Source of the DNA: Oscarella lobularis
Lineage: Eukaryota; Porifera; Homoscleromorpha; Homosclerophorida; Oscarellidae
Length of the DNA stretch: 64,000 bases
Direction of reading: 5' to 3'
Assembly: GCF_947507565.1 (NCBI RefSeq)
Contig: NC_089185.1
Coordinates: 2,542,001-2,606,000, forward strand
The notes under the pieces are model-generated. The model did no database searches, was not told the origin of the DNA, and was given only the letters and a program-made list of their open reading frames with translations. Position 1 is the stretch's first letter; the number at the start of each line of letters is the position of its first letter. Shown here one piece after another: positions 57,418-64,000 of this stretch. Both the position numbers and the translations under genes were made by a program.

Positions 57418-59106
57418 TTAGACGAAGTTCAGCGTCAGGCTTCTGTCCACAATTGCGCACTCAATGTCTTCACGAAAACCGTACTTTTTAGAAGATTTAT
57501 GATCCCATTTGTTTGCTCGTTCGTCATAAACAGCAACACAGCCAACTTGTACAAAATACATCCTCTTGCTGCAATGATCATAAGCGAGTCCGCGGCATAC
57601 TTTTTTTTCAAAAAAATTCTCAACAACAGAGAAGCGTTCGCTGCAGCAGTTGAAAACTACTGCAGTTGTAGAAAAACTGCTATGAACGTATAATCGGTCT
57701 TCCGTTGTGACGTAGCCACATGAAAGTGCCAGGTAATGCATGCCAGGAAGCGGGCAAGGCTTAAACTCACACCAACGGTCTTCCAATGCATCATACTTCA
57801 TATATCCCAATCCGTTATCACTATAGCCCATTGCAAAAACCTTCTTAGTCAGCGAAAATATAATGAAGGAATGACCAAAAGAGCCCATCGGAAGGGAAAC
57901 GGGAATCCACGTTTCCTTCTGTGGATCAAACACCTCGCACATCGCCTTTCTATTCCCGATACTCATACCGTAAATGCGATTGTCACAACAAACTATTTCA
58001 TATTTCAATCGTGGCCAAGACATAGGCGCGACGTCGTCTACCCATTGCCGTCGCACAGCGTCATATTGCTGAACAGTTTCAGTAATATCAGTTCCTGACA
58101 CTGATTCAAGTTCACACGAGCTGTAGCCACCAAGAGCGTAAAGATTGTCATATGATGTCACAACCCTATGGCAACACGTTTCCTGAGCAAGGGATGGAAA
58201 CGCAGTCCACGTGTCATTGCTGGCGTTGTATATACTAGCTTCACCGTCCACTACGTACCCTTGTGTAACAACCTTGTTATCACTCAACACGTCTTTGTAG
58301 AACATTCCACCGGAAATTAGTAGAACGCCGTCGCATCCGATTCGATGCCGACAAGACTTGCCTGACGAGTGATCATAGTGAGACACCAAGTCAAGATCCG
58401 AGAGAACGTCGCTCGTTTCTTGGTAATTAAGTAGTGGAAACCGAACGACTTTCGACAGTGTTTTGACTTGAGCTCGGCGAGACGCTTCATCGTGATTCAT
58501 CCACTTTCGCAATATCCTCAGAACGTCGTCTTCTGACGCCACGCCCAATTCATCCTGAGCTAAAATCCTGCTCAGATGTTCCACTGAAAGAGAGAGAAAC
58601 TCTTCCCTCTCCGCCAAGAGCGCAATATTCACCGCAGCAACGCGATCAGCCACTCGGAGTAAATCCAAATTACCGTGTCTATCAGCAACAATCCCGACGA
58701 TTACGCAATCGGACGTGTCCACGTGGAGTCTCAGCCAGTCACTGCATAATTGAAAGAGTTCGTCGAATTGAACGTAGTGAGCCGCCTCGCAAAGAGATAG
58801 AACGTTCTCAGCAACTGCAGGGCATTCGGTTTCTCTTCTGTAGGCGTATTCGATCAACATCTTCATTACTGCTCCGTCGACGTTCCGGATAGCGACGTCG
58901 CTTTGGTTACTTTCTCGAAAGCTTCCTTCAAACATTGAACGAAAGAATGGACTAGAGGAAGCGAGGATTATTCGGTGCGCTGGAAACCGTTGACCGTCTT
59001 CGCTGACGATGACGACGTCGCACAGATAGTTCGATAATCGCAATGAGTCGAGGTTCATTGCAGTTGAGGAATGGTTACGCGTCTTGAAAGCAATCGTTTC
59101 AGCCAT
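57418..59106 (-). CDS. BTB-BACK-kelch protein (KLHL-like), copy 2
   Basis: Single-exon frame on the minus strand, starting MAETIAFKTRNHSS at 59106 and ending LTLNFV. It is paralogous to 43125-44771 over its full length. BTB: NYLCDVVIVSEDGQRFPAHRI pattern with SSPFFRSMFEGSF. BACK: LSRILAQDELGVASEDDVLRILRKW. Kelch part: VLLISGG, LYALGGY and further degenerate blades. An upstream in-frame ATG at 59244 would add a hydrophobic, non-conserved stretch and is less likely. Probable role as cullin-3 adaptor, by family. It faces the Frizzled-like array from the right, in opposite orientation to copy 1. Confidence 0.85.
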   Translation of the reverse strand: MAETIAFKTRNHSSTAMNLDSLRLSNYLCDVVIVSEDGQRFPAHRIILASSSPFFRSMFEGSFRESNQSDVAIRNVDGAVMKMLIEYAYRRETECPAVAENVLSLCEAAHYVQFDELFQLCSDWLRLHVDTSDCVIVGIVADRHGNLDLLRVADRVAAVNIALLAEREEFLSLSVEHLSRILAQDELGVASEDDVLRILRKWMNHDEASRRAQVKTLSKVVRFPLLNYQETSDVLSDLDLVSHYDHSSGKSCRHRIGCDGVLLISGGMFYKDVLSDNKVVTQGYVVDGEASIYNASNDTWTAFPSLAQETCCHRVVTSYDNLYALGGYSSCELESVSGTDITETVQQYDAVRRQWVDDVAPMSWPRLKYEIVCCDNRIYGMSIGNRKAMCEVFDPQKETWIPVSLPMGSFGHSFIIFSLTKKVFAMGYSDNGLGYMKYDALEDRWCEFKPCPLPGMHYLALSCGYVTTEDRLYVHSSFSTTAVVFNCCSERFSVVENFFEKKVCRGLAYDHCSKRMYFVQVGCVAVYDERANKWDHKSSKKYGFREDIECAIVDRSLTLNFV

Positions 59107-59347
59107 CGTGGTGCCTCGATCTATCCGGGGTTTCTGTTCGCGACTCCGCGCTGGGAGTTCGCGCTTTCTGTTACACGCAGTACGGCATAGTGTCACGACT
59201 GCTAGTGAGTCTATACCTACCAACACAAAGCACGAATTAAACAAGAGAGGAAAACGGCGGAAATGTGAACTTTCTGATGACTCAGCATCAGCAAAATATT
59301 GAAGAATTATAATTAGTCACAACGAATTAGACAAAATTACACATTGG

Positions 59348-60592
59348 TCACATATCAATAGATAAGACAATTTCATCAGAGTCACCAACATATACGGTAC
59401 AGATGATTTTCTTGAGCCCATCCAAACTGTATCGATCTCTTAAATCAATGTAGTTCTCTCCGGGCGATACGAAATAGCGAGGACCGAAGCTTCGGGTACA
59501 TTTAATCATGTGTCGGGACTGCCTCAACTTCGCGCCCTCGACGTAGACGCAAAAAGCCAACTTCTCGTCTTCGTCATCTTCCACAAAAACTCTAAGTCGC
59601 TCATCGACCCAAGACACGTCCACCCTTCTCGGCTTTCTGTAATACATTCGATTCAGGAAATCGTACTCTACGTCACTATCTTCTTCTTCGCTATCCGCAG
59701 ACGTTTGGCCACTGTCGCCTTCTTCATTGCAAGCGGAACGGTTTTTTCTGAATAGCTTTGCAGAAGGACCGCCTTCCACTGCCGTCTCAGATCTGCGTCG
59801 ATTCGCTGACGCCAGAGAAGCTTTCGCAGCATCAACAACGGCTTCACGTGTTTCATAGTTTACAGATCCCGAGAGAATTTTCTCCAAAAGTTCAACGTAC
59901 GCTAAATTGATTCGCACCGATTTCCAACGACTTACACGGACTTTGACGTTCATCACTCTTCCAAATACCCGTTTACTTCCAATTACAAGAAACGGCCTGT
60001 CTTTGGTTCCCACGTCGGGTTCCTGTATCTCAATACAGCCTCCAAACATGTGAACTTCAGCAAAACTTCCCGCTTCGCCAACGCCGCCGCGCCAGGGCTT
60101 AAGCTTGTCAGGCGTAACCTCATCAAATTGCGGATCGGTGATTCCAGTGATTCCAAATCGGTGATACTTGCTATGGGCGAGTTCGTGTACGTAAGAAGTC
60201 GCGACTGTACACGTATAAATTCGCCGTCTGACGTCAGATACGGGAAACGACGCTGCTTCTTCGAGTTCGCTAACTAAAAGTTTATTGAACAGAATCCAAC
60301 CTTCAGCGCTAGTGGGGCCGTATTTAGCGCGATACTCTGGCACCGTCGCCGATACTACACTCGCATACACGTCGAGCCCGTGCTCAGTGAGGCGTTCGTG
60401 ACTCACGATGACCGGAGGAAGATTGTGCGACTTCAGGTGCGATCGGAATACGTCCGGAGATTCGCCATCGACGTCCAAGGGAGCGACAAGCGACCAGCGA
60501 TTAGCGACGAATTGCCGTGCTAGTTCCAAACCCGCCTTCAAAACGGGTGGGTCGGAGAAAGCGTCGCTCTGAAGCTGGGTGTCGAGGTTCAT
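59348..60592 (-). CDS. Putative HExxH zinc metalloprotease-like protein
   Basis: A single-exon frame of 414 residues starting MNLDTQLQSDAF. Residues 136-140 are HELAH in the context VATSYVHELAHSKYH, a zinc-metallopeptidase HExxH motif. GEAGSFAE at about 172-179 supplies a Glu as possible third ligand, followed by MFGG. The C-terminal half has an acidic/Ser-rich linker and a beta-rich segment. There is no signal peptide or membrane helix, so it is probably intracellular. I do not recognise a named family. The HELAH plus GEAG...E...FGG spacing recalls uncharacterised predicted proteins, notably from fungi (from memory, not searched). It is flanked by a kelch gene and a MITE. Confidence 0.65.
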   Translation of the reverse strand: MNLDTQLQSDAFSDPPVLKAGLELARQFVANRWSLVAPLDVDGESPDVFRSHLKSHNLPPVIVSHERLTEHGLDVYASVVSATVPEYRAKYGPTSAEGWILFNKLLVSELEEAASFPVSDVRRRIYTCTVATSYVHELAHSKYHRFGITGITDPQFDEVTPDKLKPWRGGVGEAGSFAEVHMFGGCIEIQEPDVGTKDRPFLVIGSKRVFGRVMNVKVRVSRWKSVRINLAYVELLEKILSGSVNYETREAVVDAAKASLASANRRRSETAVEGGPSAKLFRKNRSACNEEGDSGQTSADSEEEDSDVEYDFLNRMYYRKPRRVDVSWVDERLRVFVEDDEDEKLAFCVYVEGAKLRQSRHMIKCTRSFGPRYFVSPGENYIDLRDRYSLDGLKKIICTVYVGDSDEIVLSIDM

Positions 60593-60670
60593 GACAAGTG
60601 GTCAGGTGACAAGTAATACGGGACATTAATCGAGTACGTTTCCACCCTGGTTTCCCATCAAGCAACTTAT

Positions 60671-61247
60671 ACGCGACACCTAGCCTCTGAAACCCAGACC
60701 CTCCCCGCGCGCGCTACTTGCGGAGAGGGTCTGGGCAACTTTGTACTACGCGTCGGTTCCTTTGTCGCGTAATTGGCCAATCATGACAGAGCCTCGCTGA
60801 GAGAGTGCACAATCAGCGACGAGCATTGTAATTGCATTATCAAATTAATGTACGCGTTACGAGCACAGCGTACGTACGTGCGCCTTACAGACAGTACGCG
60901 CTGCTTGTACCCCGCGAACGTACATATATACTCGTGCGTGTCTCGACATTCGATTCCCCTATGCGACGCCGTTTTCGTCAGGAAAGGCACGGACGCGTTG
61001 CCACATGCCTTCGGGCTTCCCCTGACGAGAAACGAAAACGACGTCGCATACTCGCGGCATAGACAGATCGACAGTCGACATTTTCGACGCGCAGCACAGC
61101 AGAATAGCTAGCGATCGCAGTCACGGGTTTAGGCTCATTAATCCAATTACAATCAAAGGAACCGACGCGTAGTACAAAGTTGCCCAGACCCTCTCCGCAA
61201 GTAGCGCGCGCGGGGAGGGTCTGGGCTTCAGAGGCTAACGCGACACC
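60671..61247. mobile_element. MULE-like MITE with long terminal inverted repeats and 10-bp target duplication
   Basis: Element 60681-61237 (557 bp) is bounded by inverted repeats of about 83 bp, nearly perfect. The left end starts TAGCCTCTGAA, and the right end is its reverse complement, ending TTCAGAGGCTA. Both run through CCCAGACCCT and ACGCGTCGGTTCC. The sequence ACGCGACACC flanks it on both sides (60671-60680 and 61238-61247). Long TIRs with a 9-11 bp duplication are typical of Mutator-like elements. The interior has no transposase and only short frames. Confidence 0.92.
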
Positions 61248-61325
61248 AAGAAATGATCACTACCACCCGGAAAAGTTCTTTTTGACGTCCGCTTCGGCGA
61301 TCGCTTTGTTTCCTACGTCGCCCCC

Positions 61326-61680
61326 TTATAACGAGCGCAGAGAAGAGAAAAGCACAGAAACGAAACGCCAACGTAAAACACAGTTGACATAACCCAAACG
61401 CCACGGCTTCGGTGAACGCCGATGGGGACGTGCTCTGCTCCAATTGGGCTTAATTTCGTCCTCTGCGGCACCGGTGTCGTTGCTACGGTGGCCCGGGTCC
61501 GTTTCGGCGTTGCATCTGTAGACTGTTTCGCCGTGTTCGTTCTGAACGAAATCGCCGGAAGAGTCGTGAAAATTCTTGCATTCGCCCATGAAGCGATTTA
61601 TTTCGAAGAGCACGTGCAACCATCCCGATGATAAGGAGGCCGATAAGCGTTCGTCGAAGATATTCCATTTTTCCCATGTC
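61326..61680 (-). pseudogene. Frameshifted fragment of the 12-pass membrane protein gene
   Basis: Minus-strand frames encode INRFMGECKNFHDSSGDF and PKPWRLGY, matching TNRYLDKCGEFNDSSG and VWRLGW in exon 1 of the gene at 50899. The hydrophobic N-terminal part (MEYLRRTLIGLLIIG) and later helix (LCFTLAFRFCAFLFSALVI) are in other frames, so at least two frameshifts separate them. No exon 2 counterpart was found. Confidence 0.6.
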
Positions 61681-62027
61681 TTATTTCGTGGCAGCCGCTA
61701 CTCGGATAGTGAAGTGTGTCGCTATTGGACAGTAGTAGGCTTCGCATAAAAAGCAACCTGTGTTGATATCTGACAGGAAATGCCAGATAATTGACATGCG
61801 ATTCTAAGGGCGGCGGCATCTCTTCCTGTCCTGAACGAAACAAGTTTAGAGCTATATCAAGCCTACTAAAAACCACGTTGAACGAACTGGAAAATATGGA
61901 CCCTTCTCACTACCATTACGTCCGTCGTCCTAGACTGTTTGAGTTACGTACAAACTAAGCTCATAGTCAATGACACAAAATTACGGAAAAAGAGGGATTT
62001 TTTTCTGCAAGATAATACCAAGTTCAG
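61681..62027. other. Intergenic region, nothing recognised
   Basis: Short frames without motifs. No repeat or RNA gene seen. Confidence 0.4.
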
Positions 62028-62195
62028 CACATCAGCTTCCTGTCCACAACTGCGCATCATAAATCTATAGACTTACTTTGAAGACTCTACAGTCTCGTCC
62101 GTTTACTCGTGTATTATTCTGTGCGCTGGAGATCGTCGTTCGTCTTCGGTGATGCCAATAACGACGTCGCAGAGATAATTTGACTCACGTCAGGC
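62028..62195 (-). pseudogene. Two fused fragments of a BTB-kelch gene
   Basis: 62030-62075 matches the 3' coding end of the kelch gene at 57418 (AAGTTCAGC...TCTGTCCACAA.TGCGCA pattern). 62140-62190 matches its BTB start region, encoding a YLCDVVIG..EDE-like pattern (compare NYLCDVVIVSEDG). The roughly 1.6 kb between these parts is missing, so this is a collapsed remnant. Confidence 0.6.
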
Positions 62196-62632
62196 TTTAA
62201 TCAATTTCATCACGGATTATATAACATCGTGCAGCGATCCGGGTTTTTTCGGTGCCCGTATGCAAGGAGTTACCGTTCTCTGCTGCACGTACTGTTCTCA
62301 TAGTTCACCGACTGCTATCAACTGCTTTTCATGGAAGACGTCGATAAGGTGCAGATTATCTATCGCGCCTTTTGATCTGCACCTCTTCTCACTGTTCTAT
62401 CCAGTCTATTTCGAAGTTTATGGATTCCAAACGAACGTGAGCGACTCCGAAGTCGCTCTGTCAATTCTGAAAGAAGAGGGATTGTGATTTTCGAGGTCGA
62501 AAAGAGGCGTACAACGTAAGCAAACTGTCGTCTTCTCTAACCGGAACAAGACGATACATCAGGCGGATGTAATTTTGGCCGTGACCTGTTCTGTTCGGTA
62601 AGCTGGTTGAATTCACTTCCTATGGCAGAGTC

Positions 62633-62719
62633 TGTAACGTGAGTAAAGATATATCTATTCGCATCGAGAGCCACCCGCTAGATATTAACACCTACCCCGG
62701 ACCAACGGGTCCCGTCACA
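62633..62719 (-). mobile_element. Candidate start of the 3' LTR of the Ty3/gypsy element
   Basis: On the minus strand, downstream of the pol stop, a purine run TAAGGAAAGGGGA is followed directly by TGTGACGGGACCC, a polypurine tract/LTR-start arrangement. TGTGACG at this edge is mirrored by CGTTACA at 62633-62639 (6 of 7 match), which would make an unusually short 87-bp LTR. The inner boundary is better supported than the outer one. Confidence 0.35.
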
Positions 62720-62734
62720 TCCCCTTTCCTTACT

Positions 62735-62792
62735 CAGTACGACTACCTTAGACATATACGAACCAGTACGACTACCTTAGACATATACGAAC
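62735..62792. repeat. 29-bp direct tandem duplication
   Basis: CAGTACGACTACCTTAGACA plus nine further bases occurs twice in perfect tandem (62735-62763 and 62764-62792), between the pol stop and the presumed polypurine tract. Confidence 0.95.
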
Positions 62793-62837
62793 GACATAGA
62801 AGAACAGTACCCCTTTTCCTTTCTTCCCTTAAGTGCC

Positions 62838-64000
62838 CTACGTCACGTACTCTTGCAGATACGCCGGAGCTCGAGTTGGGCGGCCTGAGCGAGTGTGACG
62901 TCCGCGCGAGGGTTGTGGGTGCGACGACGACGGGGAAGCACTGCGGAGCGAAGAAGGACGCGTGGACGACGAGGTCGGACGCGATGACGGAGAAACAGTG
63001 GGCGTAGCCTTTCGGTTTGTGGCTAATCGAAGATGACGGCGATTGCGCCGAAGCCTGTTGCCGCTTCGCATTTCAACGACGTACGAGCGATGTGGTAGAC
63101 ATGTCACAATCTTGGCGGGTTTCCACGGAGCGGACGAGTCGTGGGGTACTGGTTGTACAAACACGGAGTCGCCTACGGACAGGGCCGGTAGGTCTTTGGC
63201 CGACGCATCATAATAACTTGCTTGTTTGGCCTTGCTAGCCGCCAGATCGGAATTCGCGGAGGAAGGCACGTCAGGAGTAAGAAGCACGGGCGCCGTCGGA
63301 AGGAGAGTGCGGGTACGGCGTGAGTAAAAACGTTGGGCCGGACTTGAACGAGTGTGCTCCGACGGAGTATTGAGCCAATCAAGAAGAGCGAGCCATTTGT
63401 CCTCTCCTGCCTCTTCTGCTTTGCGCCACAATCGCTTGACGGTGCGGACGGCATTCTCGGCCTTTCCGTTCGACTGAGGATACCCCGGACTACTTGTGAC
63501 GTGAAGAAAACCCCACGCTGCGGCGAAAGTGCGAAACGTCGATGACGAAAACTGGGGTCCATTGTCACTGACAAGAAGATCCGGTATACCGTGGCGCGCC
63601 CACTGTCGTTTTAGTGCGCGTACGACAGCTGCAGAGTCCGTTGTCGGTAGCTTTTCGACCTCCACATAGTTACTGAAGTAGTCGGACAAAACGAGGTATT
63701 CCTTTCCGCGAAACTGAAATAGATCCGCGCCCACCTTAGCCCAAGGACGGTTTGGTACCGCGTGAGAGATAAGTGACTCCTTGCTCTGTCGCAGATCGTA
63801 CGAGCGACAGATGTCGCATTGCTGGAGGGTGGCTTTCAACTGGCTGGTGAGACCGGGCCAGTATAAAACATCGGTAGCACGTCGGACGCAGCCATTAATG
63901 CCGATGTGAGAAGCGTGAAGCTTCTGCAGAGTCGCCGTGCGCATCTTTTCAGGGATGAGAACACATTGGCCCTTGTAGATGATTCCGTCCTGCTCGACGA
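62838..64000 (-). CDS. Ty3/gypsy-type retrotransposon pol, integrase part (runs off the window)
   Basis: The minus-strand frame is open from the window end to the stop at 62838. It contains the integrase HHCC zinc finger (LHASHIGINGC...YWPGL...CDICRSY). The DDE core follows: VGADLFQFRGKEYLVLSDYF, then LLVSDNGPQFSSS, then YPQSNGKAENAVRTVK. A C-terminal domain and a Ser/Arg/Pro-rich tail ending in LQEYVT complete it. The H-x(3)-H, WPG and GADLF patterns fit Ty3/gypsy rather than Ty1/copia. No stop or frameshift is seen, so the element may be young. Reverse transcriptase, protease and gag would lie beyond 64000. Confidence 0.93.
   Translation of the reverse strand, partial: VEQDGIIYKGQCVLIPEKMRTATLQKLHASHIGINGCVRRATDVLYWPGLTSQLKATLQQCDICRSYDLRQSKESLISHAVPNRPWAKVGADLFQFRGKEYLVLSDYFSNYVEVEKLPTTDSAAVVRALKRQWARHGIPDLLVSDNGPQFSSSTFRTFAAAWGFLHVTSSPGYPQSNGKAENAVRTVKRLWRKAEEAGEDKWLALLDWLNTPSEHTRSSPAQRFYSRRTRTLLPTAPVLLTPDVPSSANSDLAASKAKQASYYDASAKDLPALSVGDSVFVQPVPHDSSAPWKPAKIVTCLPHRSYVVEMRSGNRLRRNRRHLRLATNRKATPTVSPSSRPTSSSTRPSSLRSASPSSSHPQPSRGRHTRSGRPTRAPAYLQEYVT

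Overview
This window looks like nuclear DNA of an early-branching animal. The genes are intron-rich with very short introns (mostly about 45-80 bp, GT-AG). The families present are metazoan: an RNF213-type giant E3 ligase, an ABCB full transporter, a polycystin-1-like receptor/channel, a galactose 3-O-sulfotransferase-like enzyme, a fucolectin-like lectin, BTB-kelch proteins, a cathepsin B-like protease, and divergent Frizzled-like seven-pass receptors. A sponge, possibly a homoscleromorph, is my best guess. That is an inference from gene content and intron size, not something the sequence proves.

Layout. Positions 1-16033 (+) hold the 3' part of an RNF213 orthologue with its AAA core, RING finger and RZ finger. 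After a spacer with a possible retroelement remnant, positions 17645-24232 (-) hold a small unrecognised five-exon gene and an ABCB/MDR-type transporter. The first ABCB intron carries a cluster of TGANTCAGC motifs. Positions 25437-31537 (-) encode a polycystin-1-like protein with a fucolectin-like N-terminus, a Ser/Thr-rich stalk, GPS, PLAT and a polycystin channel. One in-frame TGA interrupts its ectodomain. Positions 31540-35900 are non-coding and repeat-rich, including a satellite built on GATCACAGGGTAACTGT and a three-copy dispersed repeat. Positions 35903-37846 hold the sulfotransferase (+) and a secreted fucolectin-like protein (-).

From 38 kb onwards the window is a field of segmental duplications. 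A decayed copy of the small gene plus the 3' end of ABCB sits at 38.1-39.6 kb, split by a short insertion with a target-site duplication. Three Frizzled-like genes lie in tandem (40.4, 48.4 and 54.2 kb). All share one six-exon structure, and the third is broken by a 10-bp deletion. Between and around them are two BTB-kelch genes, a cathepsin B-like gene, a 12-pass membrane protein gene, and fragments of the sulfotransferase, kelch and 12-pass genes. The right end has a putative HExxH metalloprotease gene, a MULE-like MITE with 10-bp target duplications, and the integrase end of a Ty3/gypsy element running off the window.

How the genes fit together. I see no operon-like pathway. The coherent theme is a locally expanding array of surface and secreted proteins (Frizzled-like receptors, 12-pass protein, lectin, polycystin, cathepsin), with gene birth and decay driven by local duplication and transposons. 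The Frizzled-like array is the best candidate for an undescribed system.
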